A DNA stretch of 64,000 nucleotides from Acidobacteriota bacterium. Lineage in GTDB: Bacteria; Acidobacteriota; JAAYUB01. Location: NCBI GenBank assembly GCA_018001935.1, contig JAGNHB010000015.1, forward strand, positions 1 through 64,000, written 5' to 3'. Below the pieces are notes generated by a model. It worked only from the letters and a program-made list of their open reading frames with translations. It had not been told where the DNA came from and did not search any database. This document shows positions 9,501 through 17,190 of the stretch, piece by piece; position 1 is the first letter of the stretch; the number at the start of each line of letters is the position of its first letter. Both the position numbers and the translations under genes were made by a program.

Positions 9501-12342
9501 GGGCGGCACCATCACCCTGGGCGGCCTGACCATCACTAACCCCGTGGTGGTCCTGACCGCGACCGACATGAAGGTCAGCGGCGCTTTCGCCGTCAACGGG
9601 GCGGTCATCATGGGGACGGCCTTCTCCGTGACCGGTGACGCCACGGCCACCGTCCTGTTCCAGAACGGGCAGCCGGTGCTCTCGTCCCTGGCGGTCTCCA
9701 ACGTCAAGGCCCAGGCGGGCAACCTGGTCCTGACAGGCTCCGTCGCCTACGCCGCGGGGACCCCCGGCAAGTTCACCTTCAACGGGGTGCTCAACGCCGG
9801 GTCGGTGGGTACCTTCTCCGTCAAGGGCCTGGTTGTCGGGACCAACGGGCAGGTGTTCAGCTACGGCACCCTGACCTACACCAACCCGCAGATCGTCATC
9901 GGGGGCCTGACCCTCTCCAACGTGTCGGTCTCCTGGAACCAGCAGGACCTCGACGTCTCGGGCGGCCTCACCATCGGGAACGTCCCCGTGGCCGGCCGGA
10001 TGCTCAACGTCTCCTGCACCGCCGCCGCCTCGTTCCGCATCGTCAATGGCGCCTTCACCCTGTCCGAACTGGCGGTGACGAACGTGAGCGCCTCCGCCGG
10101 CGGGCTCCAGATCACCGGGGACGCCATCCTGGCCCACGCGCCGGACCGGCTGGTGATCAACGGGCAGGCGGTCCTGGGGACCTACGCCACCGCCTCCGTC
10201 CAGGGCCTCGAGATCGGCCTCGGCGGCCAGGTCTACAGCTACGGCACCCTGACGGTGACCGTTCCCCAGGTGATCATCAACAACTTCACGTTGAAAAACC
10301 TGACGGCCGTCTGGTCGGCCCAGACCCTGACCCTGAGCGGGAACGTCTCGTTGTCCAACATCCCGGTCGCCGGGCAGGCCCTGAACCTGTCGGTCACCGC
10401 CACCGCGGTCCTGACCTTCTCGGGGAGTACGCCCGCGCTGTCCAGCTTCTCGGTGGACGACTTCTCCGCGACCTACGGGAACTTCACGCTCTCCGGCAGC
10501 GCCCAGTACCTCTCCAACCCGTCCCGCTTCGTGCTCAACGGGGTGCTGACGGCGGGGACCTACGGGACCTTCTCGGTCCAGAACTTCCAGATCGGCGCCA
10601 ACGGGGCGGTGATCTCCTACGGGACCCTCACCTACACCAACCCGGTCATCAACCTGGGGAGCAAGGCCCAGCTCCAGAACGTCACGGTCCAGTGGGACGG
10701 CGCCGCCATCTCCCTGGGCGGGACCCTCGCCATCAGCGGCGTCCAGATCAACGGGGCCGCCTGCTCCTTCGGCGCCACGGCCCAGGCGAAACTGAAGCTC
10801 GCGAACGGGACCTGCCAGCTCGACTCCCTGGCGCTGACCGGCCTCTCCATGGCCTACAACGACTTTTCCATCACCGCCAGCGCCAACTACCTCAAGTCCC
10901 CGGACCGGATCCAGCTCGCGGGCAACGCGACGCTGGGGGTCTACGGCAAGCTCGCCTTCGAGGGCATGGAGATCGGCCTCAACGGAACGGTCTACTCCTG
11001 GGGCACCTTCAACTACTCCCTGTCCAACCTGAAGGTGGGGAACTTCACCCTGAGCAACTTCACCGCCACCTGGAGCGCCACCGGCATCAGCGCCTCCGGG
11101 ACGGTGGGTTACAGCGGGACCGACTTCGGGATCTCGGCCTCCGGCCTCCTGAAACTCTCGTCCAAGACCGGCGCCCTGAAGGTGGACGACTTCCAGCTCA
11201 CCGGCGTCAGCGGGCAGTACCGCGGCTTCGGGTTCTCCGGGAGCGCCGTCTGGAACGCCGCCGACCGGACCTTCACCATCTCCGGCTCCCTCCAGCTCGC
11301 CTCCTCCTTCACCGCCGCCATCTCCAACATGGTGGTCAACACCCAGGGGCAGGTGCTCTCCTTCCAGTCCGCGTCGGTCTCCCTGACCATCGGCAGCTAC
11401 GGCTTCTCCGGCGCCCTCTCCTTCCCGGCCAAGGACGAGATCAAGATCGCCGGGTCGGTCACCCTCCCCGCCTTCCTGACGGGGTCGGCCGGCGGCAGCA
11501 TCCACCTGCGCAAGCACCCCGGCGGCGGCGTCCTCAACTGCGGCTGGGACGTCCTGGCCGGCTCCATGTCGCTCCCGAGCTTCAAGGTGGGGACCTACAC
11601 CTTCGGCGGCGGCAGCTTCGCCTTCGACCAGGTCCACATCACCGGCCAGGGCAGCCTGAACATCCCCAACGTGGCCGGCATCGGCTTCAGCTTCGACTTC
11701 GGGTGGAACGGCCAGTTCAACAGCGCCTGCCTCACCGCCACCGGGATGCGGATCCCGCTGGGCACCACGGGGATCTTCCTCAACGGCGCCGGCGGCTGTC
11801 TCAAGCGCTACACCTCCCCCACCACCTACTGGGAGATCATGCTGACGGGGACCATCAGCGACGCCACCGGCATGATCGAGGCCAGGGGCGTCCTCACCAT
11901 CGGGACCAACGGCTACGTGAGCGGCCTGGCCACGCTGGAGGTGGCGGACTACCCGTTCGCGAGCGCCTCCCTGACCTTCGACTACCCGAAGAAGCAGATC
12001 GATGCGGCCGCCTGGCTGGGCGAGAACCCGTCCGACGGCATCGGGGCCTTCGGCATCTCCCTCAAGGGCCAGACCCAGGTGCACTTCAACTGGGGCGGGA
12101 AGTGGGCCTACGGCACCGCCAACCTCAGCCTGGAACTCATCTGGATCGACTTCGCGGGGATCGCCGGGGCGTTCGGCGTGAACTACCCCTACTACCCCAT
12201 CACCTACGGCTCGGCGAGCTGCCAGAAGCTCCGCTCCAACGGCGTGGCCGCCTCCGGCTCGTTCCTGTGGTGGGTCTACGGGGCCCAGGTCATCCGGACC
12301 TCCTCCGGGTGGGACGTGGACCTGTTCTCGTGCAGCAAGTGA
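6571..12342 (+). CDS. Giant secreted protein: clostripain-like pseudo-peptidase fused to ~126-residue repeats
   Basis: 1923 residues. A signal peptide (VILLFSVLLLTGLAPLPG) is followed by a C11 clostripain-like domain (about 30-400). It begins PWTFMVYLSG and keeps the family spacing. The two catalytic positions are changed: the usual WNHG stretch reads LASER (Glu137 where His is expected) and the usual DAC stretch reads DAP (Pro192 where Cys is expected). I infer no protease activity. From about 480 to 1605 there are nine tandem repeats, each with an NGQV..(Y/F)GT motif and a (G)GLTL.N entry strand, Gly/Asn/Thr-rich and probably beta-structured. The last ~320 residues diverge and end in an aromatic-rich C-terminus. 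No sortase or clear anchor signal is visible. A small secreted protein follows 36 bases downstream. An adhesin, matrix or surface-layer role is possible but unproven. Confidence 0.8.
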   Translation: MTKRNALVILLFSVLLLTGLAPLPGQTQPVKPWTFMVYLSGPAQTDLELENYLTDLGGTASDNANILLMTNYPVKVGNVAYKGMFSIAKNTSGQSKIQVVNAVESVNLAGPNALSAFLGAARQNYPANHYALVLASERQVYTDLAGDVFSAVFRDKQTGANIRLSGTGLAEALSTWVDQAGHPLDVLFIDAPYQQNWETAFALRDDVDYLVAPQSAAPTAWFRLGTLLRTSPWQTLQPQQLAEQIVQFAGGFNYPSMSALKLQDFHAFGTGLNALAMKLMYYRSQYGPSGLQTVRNGLFQYNAGTGGQMVDLRQFLGVFATGNYPVTIRDQAAALLQLADGIVVENVTQDRVSSGFSAYYPAVPTAYLASYDQQRSSQLTAWDSFVKGKAGLEVGDRLRMTTTSGASVSLSEDFPVGLDMTVTSVNAAADEAVLGGTLLMPGQPSATLQNMGVRVSTLMDSGMVQFTRFPVITGGPSSVTIGGLTLSNIELTWDAAGIHLDGDLVINNLILAGSTLTCHAQMNVHLDDSGLPVFDNLNLTDINATYGDFTLQGNGQLLQSPWRIAFTGSARLGAYGTLDVTDFVFGLNGQVHQYGTIAWAGGPYPIGSATLDNLQARWDGNGLFLAGSLSMSGVPFLGSTLSLAADAEATLQIQGGHPTLTAMQVTGASLSAGDCTLTGDLVFQSPDRFVINGTLSAGANGSFAVSNLVLGLNGQFISFGQVTYSQPQWTVGGLTLTNVTVALTPNALTGRGAFQVSNVAFMGSTFTLNGEADVKLAIAAGRVSVSSITASNLNFSGNGIVFTGSVAYDGPSKVFTLNGNANIPPYGTFSVSGFKVGLTGQVVAFGTWQWTTGQLVMNGVTVLNPVVTLTAGGLNVTGQVRVDGVALMGSNFTFTGDVAAQIAFRNGAASVTSFTVSNAAGSAGTARFTGSLAYDGALKQFTLNGTLNLPTVGNFTVSSLVVSAGGQVVNFGTWTWAGGTITLGGLTITNPVVVLTATDMKVSGAFAVNGAVIMGTAFSVTGDATATVLFQNGQPVLSSLAVSNVKAQAGNLVLTGSVAYAAGTPGKFTFNGVLNAGSVGTFSVKGLVVGTNGQVFSYGTLTYTNPQIVIGGLTLSNVSVSWNQQDLDVSGGLTIGNVPVAGRMLNVSCTAAASFRIVNGAFTLSELAVTNVSASAGGLQITGDAILAHAPDRLVINGQAVLGTYATASVQGLEIGLGGQVYSYGTLTVTVPQVIINNFTLKNLTAVWSAQTLTLSGNVSLSNIPVAGQALNLSVTATAVLTFSGSTPALSSFSVDDFSATYGNFTLSGSAQYLSNPSRFVLNGVLTAGTYGTFSVQNFQIGANGAVISYGTLTYTNPVINLGSKAQLQNVTVQWDGAAISLGGTLAISGVQINGAACSFGATAQAKLKLANGTCQLDSLALTGLSMAYNDFSITASANYLKSPDRIQLAGNATLGVYGKLAFEGMEIGLNGTVYSWGTFNYSLSNLKVGNFTLSNFTATWSATGISASGTVGYSGTDFGISASGLLKLSSKTGALKVDDFQLTGVSGQYRGFGFSGSAVWNAADRTFTISGSLQLASSFTAAISNMVVNTQGQVLSFQSASVSLTIGSYGFSGALSFPAKDEIKIAGSVTLPAFLTGSAGGSIHLRKHPGGGVLNCGWDVLAGSMSLPSFKVGTYTFGGGSFAFDQVHITGQGSLNIPNVAGIGFSFDFGWNGQFNSACLTATGMRIPLGTTGIFLNGAGGCLKRYTSPTTYWEIMLTGTISDATGMIEARGVLTIGTNGYVSGLATLEVADYPFASASLTFDYPKKQIDAAAWLGENPSDGIGAFGISLKGQTQVHFNWGGKWAYGTANLSLELIWIDFAGIAGAFGVNYPYYPITYGSASCQKLRSNGVAASGSFLWWVYGAQVIRTSSGWDVDLFSCSK
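8017..11390 (+). repeat. Nine in-frame ~378-bp tandem repeats inside the giant gene
   Basis: The GGLTL-type strand recurs at about 8017, 8386, 8758, 9136, 9517, 9895, 10273, 10651 and 11032, spacings of 369-381 bases (mostly 378). A tenth, degenerate unit starts near 11388. Units differ at many bases but keep frame and motif order. Confidence 0.85.
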
Positions 12343-12378
12343 CGGCCTGCACGGCACTAAACGAAAGGAGATTCGGAC

Positions 12379-13242
12379 ATGAAGAATAAATCGCTGCTGT
12401 TCACCCTGGCCCTCGTCCTCCTCCTCGCCTCCGCCGCCCTCGCCGGCGTGCCCATGGTCAAGCTCTCCTCGGCCCGGGCGCTGACCCCCGGCAACCAGGT
12501 CGTCTTCGACGTGGAGACGGAAGGGTACAAGGGCGAGAAATCCGCCGGCGTCCTCACCATCTCGGTGGAGCAGCCCTCCGCCGACGGCCTGGGGCTCCGG
12601 TACGAGTACGCCTCGGACCGCGAGAACGCCCGCCTCCGGATGATCGTGGACCGGGAAGGGAAGATCCTCAAGATCGCCCGGCCCGTGGTGGAGCGCGTCG
12701 GGAAGCCCGACGGCGCGTCGTCCCTGACCGTCGGGACGGCGGCCCCCGCGGGCGGCAAGCTGGGCGGCGCCCCCGCAGGAAGCGCCGGGGAGAAGACCAT
12801 GGCCGCCCGGCCGGTGACCGACACCCCGGACGCCGAGATGATCGACGTGCGGAAGGACGAGCGGGTCATGGCCAAGGCCGGGGCCCCCGAACCGTCCGTG
12901 ATCTTCGACCGGGCCCGGCCCGAAGGGAAAGTGGAGGACCTCGGGATGGAGAAGCTCCAGACGGCCGAGGGGGCGATCCCCTGCCGCCACCTGCGGGAGG
13001 AGAAGGTGGACATCACCCACTCCGAGAGCGGGAACCTGGTCATGATCACCACCTCCACCCGCAACACCCACCGGTGGATCCGGGCGGACGGGGCCGAGGA
13101 CCAGCTGCTCAAGCAGGAGACCCTGACCGTGGTGTCCTCCCGCATCGTCCACAAGTTGGACGAGCAGGGCGCCCCGCCCCAGATGCAGGAGGAGAAGAAG
13201 GAAACCGTCCGGATGACCCTCCGCACCCCCAAGTCCAGGTAA
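12379..13242 (+). CDS. Secreted protein of unknown function
   Basis: 287 residues with a clear signal peptide (LLFTLALVLLLASAALAG). The mature part is rich in charged strands. A Gly/Ala-rich linker (about residues 118-145) divides two halves, and the second half contains one Cys (IPCRHLREEKVD). I recognise no family. A good ribosome-binding site (GAAAGGAG) precedes ATG 12379, 36 bases after the giant gene, and the strong terminator at 13296 closes the pair, so the two are probably one transcript. A chaperone or partner role for the giant protein is only an inference from position. Confidence 0.7.
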   Translation: MKNKSLLFTLALVLLLASAALAGVPMVKLSSARALTPGNQVVFDVETEGYKGEKSAGVLTISVEQPSADGLGLRYEYASDRENARLRMIVDREGKILKIARPVVERVGKPDGASSLTVGTAAPAGGKLGGAPAGSAGEKTMAARPVTDTPDAEMIDVRKDERVMAKAGAPEPSVIFDRARPEGKVEDLGMEKLQTAEGAIPCRHLREEKVDITHSESGNLVMITTSTRNTHRWIRADGAEDQLLKQETLTVVSSRIVHKLDEQGAPPQMQEEKKETVRMTLRTPKSR

Positions 13243-13295
13243 CGCCGGTTAACCCCTTCGCGGCTCCAAGTCCCTTTAACGCCGACCAACCCCTT

Positions 13296-13330
13296 CGCGG
13301 CGGGCCTCCCTGGCCCGCCGCGTTTTCTTT
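13296..13330 (+). terminator. Rho-independent terminator
   Basis: A perfect 11-bp stem (13296-13306 with 13312-13322), a 5-base loop and TTTTCTTT immediately after. It ends the giant-protein transcript. Confidence 0.92.
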
Positions 13331-13471
13331 CCCTGCCCCTTCGGGGCGGGGTCGGGACGGAGTGGGGCCCGCGGGTCCCCGGGGCGGCGCCGCGGACACC
13401 CTTCACGCCGCCCCAGACGGTTGCGTTTCCCCGGGGACCGCTGAAAATTCCTTCGCCCGAACGCCGGGGGC

Positions 13472-13480
13472 TGTTATAAT
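13472..13480 (+). promoter_or_regulatory. Extended -10 promoter for the GNAT/histidine kinase operon
   Basis: TGTTATAAT gives a TG-N-TATAAT extended -10 box. The best -35 at 17-base spacing is a weak TTCGCC (13452-13457). It implies a leader of about 140 bases before ATG 13626, in which I see no riboswitch. Confidence 0.6.
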
Positions 13481-13625
13481 GCAACCGTTCGTATCGGGCG
13501 TCGCCGGCAAAACAGCAGCGGGGGGTGGTCCGGGCCCGGGTGGCCGGGGTGTTTCCCCCGCGCCCAGGCCTGTTCCGGCCGGCGGGCGGCCCCGACCCGG
13601 GTGACTTTCGTCCGCGAGGCGTCGG

Positions 13626-14084
13626 ATGTGCGTGCTGACGGGTGATTTCAGGGCCGATCTCTACGGGGAGATCGCGGAACTCTGGCGCTTGACGGGCGTC
13701 GGCCGGCCCGAGCGGGGCGACGACCTGGCGCGCATCCAGCACACCCTCCGGAACGGGGGGAAAATGATCTGCGCCCTCGAGGGGGGGAAGGTCGTCGGCA
13801 CGTCCTGGCTGACCCAGGACGGCCGGAGGGTTTACGTCCACCACATGGCGGTGCACCCCTCCCACCAGGGGCGCGGCATCGGCCGACGACTCCTTGCGGC
13901 CTCCCTGGAGGCCGCCGCGGCCCTGGGCCTGCAGGTGAAACTGGAAGTTCACCAGGACAACGCCGCGGCCCTCCGAATCTACCGGGACGCCGGGTTCGTC
14001 ACCCTCGAGGGGTACGTCTCCATGATCCGCCGCTCCACGAGCGCGCCGGGGTCGTGCCCGTCCCGGGGCGGGGAGGGCCCATGA
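13626..14084 (+). CDS. GNAT-family N-acetyltransferase
   Basis: 152 residues. The acetyl-CoA pyrophosphate loop is visible as HPSHQGRGIGRRLL (R/Q-x-x-G-x-G/A), preceded by the beta-4 strand VYVHHMAV. It is followed by the LEVHQDNAAALRIYRDAGF segment typical of the C-terminal half of these enzymes. The substrate is unknown. The stop overlaps the next start as ATGA (14081-14084), so translation is coupled to the histidine kinase. Confidence 0.88.
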   Translation: MCVLTGDFRADLYGEIAELWRLTGVGRPERGDDLARIQHTLRNGGKMICALEGGKVVGTSWLTQDGRRVYVHHMAVHPSHQGRGIGRRLLAASLEAAAALGLQVKLEVHQDNAAALRIYRDAGFVTLEGYVSMIRRSTSAPGSCPSRGGEGP

Positions 14085-16327
14085 ACGTCCTGTCCATTTT
14101 GTCCTTCCTGGCGGCGGTCATCTACGCCGGTCTTGGGCTCAACGTCCTCCGTCACGACGAGCGGGCCGACCTGAACCGCCTTTTCGCCGTCCTCTGCACG
14201 GCGTACGCGGCCTGGTCGTTCTGCTACGTCTTCCTCTACCCCGCGCCGGACGAGGGCTCCTGCTGGCTGTGGTTCCGTCTCTCCGCCGTCGGATGGACCC
14301 AGTTCGCCGGCCTCACTCTCCACTTCACTCTCAAGCTGACCCGGAACGACCGCGTGCTGAAACAGTGGTGGATCTACCCCGTGATGTACGCCCCCGGCCT
14401 CGTCTTCCTGGTGCGGTCGTGGACCGGCGTCGTCACCGTGGAGCGGTTCCTGCCCGGGCCGCTGGGGTGGTACCCCGAGGAGGCCGTCCGCTCGCCGTGG
14501 TTCTGGCTCTTCACCGTCCACTACCTGGTCTACGTCCTGGTGAGCATCGGCCTGACCTGGGCCTGGGGCCGGCGGTCCCGCCTGGCCCGGGAGCGCAAGC
14601 AGAGCGCCATCATCACCGGTTCAACCGCCGCGGCCCTCCTGCTGGGCGCCGTTTCCAACAACGTGCTCCCGGCCCTCCAGATCCGGGTCCTCCCCTCCAT
14701 CGCCCACATCATCATCATCGTGTGGCTGGCGGGGATCTGGATCGCCATCATCCGGTACAAGCTGATGGCGCTCACCTCCTCCATCGCCGCCGAGGAGATC
14801 CTGAACAAGACCCGGGAGATGGTCCTCCTCCTCGACCCGAACCAGCGGATCATCCGCACCAACCCCCGGACCACCTACCTCCTGGGCTTCACCCCCGAGG
14901 AACTCTACGGGCGGACCATCGAGAGCCTCTGTTGCTTCGGCACCGGCCCGCTCCGGGGGCCGGGCCTCCTGGCGGAAAGCTCCGACACCGCCGTGGATCT
15001 GGCCTTCATGCGGAAGGAAGGGGAGCCGATCCCCGTCAGCGTGGCGGTGTCGCGGATCCGCGACGACGCCGGCGACCTCATCGGGACCGTCATCTTCGCC
15101 CGGGACCTCCGGCAGTCCCGCCAGCTCCAGCGGGAGATCGCCGAGCGCAAGCTGGTGGAGTCGGCCCTCAACCGATCGGAGAACCAGTACCGCGTCATCT
15201 TCGAGAACACGGGGACCGTCATCGCCATCATCCACGAGGACTCCACCATCAACCTGGTCAACTCGGAGTTCGAGAAGGCCACGGGCTTTTCCAAGGCCGA
15301 GGTGGAGGGGCGGATGTCGTGGAAAAATTTCGTCCACCCCGACGAACTCCCCCGCATGGAGGAGTACGAGCGCCTGCGCCGGGAAGCGCCGGACCGGGCC
15401 CCCCGGAGCTACGAAACCCGGATGCTGGACCGGGGCGGGAGCGTGCGGAACGTTTTCCTCACGGTGGCGCGGGTCCCCGACACCGCCGAGTCCATCGTCT
15501 CGGTGCTGGACATCCACGACCGCATCCAGGCGGAGAAGGCCCTCCGGGAGTCCCACGAGAAGCTGCAGGAGGTCGACCGGATGAAGACGGACTTCCTCTC
15601 CATCGTGGCCCACGAGCTCCGGACCCCCCTGACCTCCGTGCTGGGCTTCGCCAAGATTATCCGGAACAAGTTCGAGACCATCCTGGTCCCCGAGCTCCCG
15701 GAGGACGACTCCCGCACGGGCCGCGCCGCCTTCCTCATCCGGGACAACCTGAGGATCATCGTGGACGAGGCCAACCGGCTGACGTCCCTCATCAACGACG
15801 TCCTGGACCTGGCCAAGCTGGAATCGGGCAAGATCGATTGGGAGGTCAGCCCGGTGTCGGTCCCCGATCTCCTGGAGAGGGCGAAGGCGGCCACCTCCAC
15901 GCTGGCGGCCCAGAAGAACCTGGCGTTCACCGTCGAGACCGAGCCGGGCCTCCCCGAGGTCCGGGCGGACGACGACCGCCTGATGCAGGTGATGGTCAAC
16001 CTCATCTCGAACGCCGTCAAGTTCACCCGGGAGGGATTCGTGGCCTGCCGGGCCCGGCGGGAGGGCGACGAGGTGGTCATCAGCGTCCGGGACAGCGGGA
16101 TGGGCCTCCGAAAAGAGGACTTCTCGCGGGTGTTCGAGAAGTTCCGCCAGGTGGGCGACACCGTGAGCGGCGTGCAGTTCGGCACCGGCCTCGGGCTCCC
16201 CATCTGCCGCCAGATCGTGGAGCACTTCGGCGGCCGCATCTGGGTCGAGAGCGAACTCGGCCATGGCAGCACCTTCGCCTTCACCCTCCCCGTCCACCCC
16301 GGCCCCGAGACCGTTTCCGCCGAATGA
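14081..16327 (+). CDS. Membrane histidine kinase with 7TM-like sensor and two PAS domains
   Basis: About 748 residues. Six to seven hydrophobic helices (1-230) form a sensor of the HisKA_7TM type. Then come PAS-1 (about 245-360), PAS-2 (about 370-490), a dimerisation helix with H-box SIVAHELRTPLTS (phospho-acceptor His511), and a HATPase domain with N-box NLISNAVKF, G1 DSGMGL and G2 GTGLGLPICRQ. All catalytic elements are intact. No response regulator follows, so it is an orphan kinase in this window. GGGAGG precedes ATG 14081, which overlaps the GNAT stop. Confidence 0.93.
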   Translation: MNVLSILSFLAAVIYAGLGLNVLRHDERADLNRLFAVLCTAYAAWSFCYVFLYPAPDEGSCWLWFRLSAVGWTQFAGLTLHFTLKLTRNDRVLKQWWIYPVMYAPGLVFLVRSWTGVVTVERFLPGPLGWYPEEAVRSPWFWLFTVHYLVYVLVSIGLTWAWGRRSRLARERKQSAIITGSTAAALLLGAVSNNVLPALQIRVLPSIAHIIIIVWLAGIWIAIIRYKLMALTSSIAAEEILNKTREMVLLLDPNQRIIRTNPRTTYLLGFTPEELYGRTIESLCCFGTGPLRGPGLLAESSDTAVDLAFMRKEGEPIPVSVAVSRIRDDAGDLIGTVIFARDLRQSRQLQREIAERKLVESALNRSENQYRVIFENTGTVIAIIHEDSTINLVNSEFEKATGFSKAEVEGRMSWKNFVHPDELPRMEEYERLRREAPDRAPRSYETRMLDRGGSVRNVFLTVARVPDTAESIVSVLDIHDRIQAEKALRESHEKLQEVDRMKTDFLSIVAHELRTPLTSVLGFAKIIRNKFETILVPELPEDDSRTGRAAFLIRDNLRIIVDEANRLTSLINDVLDLAKLESGKIDWEVSPVSVPDLLERAKAATSTLAAQKNLAFTVETEPGLPEVRADDDRLMQVMVNLISNAVKFTREGFVACRARREGDEVVISVRDSGMGLRKEDFSRVFEKFRQVGDTVSGVQFGTGLGLPICRQIVEHFGGRIWVESELGHGSTFAFTLPVHPGPETVSAE

Positions 16328-16506
16328 TCCGAGGGGGCGGACGGGGTCGGGTGTCGGGATTCCGGCGTCAGGTGTTCAACGGCGGGCAGCAGATGGCGGG
16401 AAAGTGGCCCTGAAAAGGGATCGACCCCGCTTTCTCCCCTCCTCCTGAGACCCGACGCCGGTCATGCCCCCCCTCACTTCACCCCCCGCTTGATCCGCAC
16501 CCCCAT

Positions 16507-16645
16507 CCCGGGGCGAAGGGCGCCGCGCCCGAGCCCGCGAAGCGGGCGATTGAGTGTAGCCCGGGGCGAAGGGCGCCGCGCCCGAGCCCGCGAAGCGGGC
16601 GATTGAGTGTAGCCCGGGGCGAAGGGCGCCGCGCCCGAGCCCCGG
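16507..16645. repeat. 53-bp palindrome-rich tandem repeat, 2.6 copies
   Basis: Copies start at 16507, 16560 and 16613. Each contains inverted arms (GCCCGCGAAGCGGGC and GGGCGCCGCGCCC) able to fold into hairpins. A related copy in inverted orientation lies near 16792-16830. REP/BIME-like in appearance. Confidence 0.85.
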
Positions 16646-16843
16646 GAAAGAGCGAGGGGATTTGGAGGAGCCCCGCCTTGCGGGGCGATTCATACCTCGC
16701 TAATTGTCACGTTCATGAGGCTGTCTGCCCTCTTGGCGCGGATTGATTCGCCCGCTGCGCGGGCTCCCTGTTTTTATCCTTCCTCTACCCAGGGCTCGGG
16801 CGAAGCGCCCTTCGCCCTGGGCTACACTCAGTCGCCCCGCAAG

Positions 16844-16997
16844 GCGGGGCTCCCCGGCGTAGCGCGGCCCTCCGGGTCGCGCACGAACCGGCCGCGGCGT
16901 GATCGATCATCGCCCGGAGGGCGGGGCTCCCCGGCGCAGCGCGGCCCTCCTCGTTGCGCACGAACCGGCCGCGGCGTGATCGTCCATCGCCCGGAAG
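16844..16997. repeat. 77-bp tandem repeat, two copies
   Basis: Units at 16844-16920 and 16921-16997 share most positions, including CACGAACCGGCCGCGGCGTG. Together with the 53-bp repeat they fill most of the 863-base gap 16328-17190. I find no gene in this gap. Confidence 0.8.
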
Positions 16998-17190
16998 GCG
17001 AGGATGCGTTTCGCGCGGGGGCGAGACGCGCCGACCCGCCCAACCCGACACCCGACACCCGAAACCCGCCCCGGGGCACCCTCCACCCGTCAGTGTCACC
17101 CCCCGCCCCGCCCCTTCTTCAAACCCGTTGTAATGTCTCCCTCTTTGTGTTAGAGTCGATTTGATCTATGCGCTCAGGATGGGGTTAGCG

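Noticed and set aside
6589-13152. Open frame of over 2000 codons on the minus strand opposite the giant secreted-protein gene
   Set aside because: It is a composition effect of GC-rich codons in the real gene: low-complexity Gly/Asp/Val/His sequence, no family motif, no ribosome-binding site.
13979-14521. Minus-strand frame over the GNAT/kinase junction
   Set aside because: Shadow of two well-supported plus-strand genes.
16328-17190. c-di-GMP riboswitch ahead of the Wsp-like operon
   Set aside because: Looked for because of the operon's theme; the region is repeat DNA and shows no GEMM-type conserved core.
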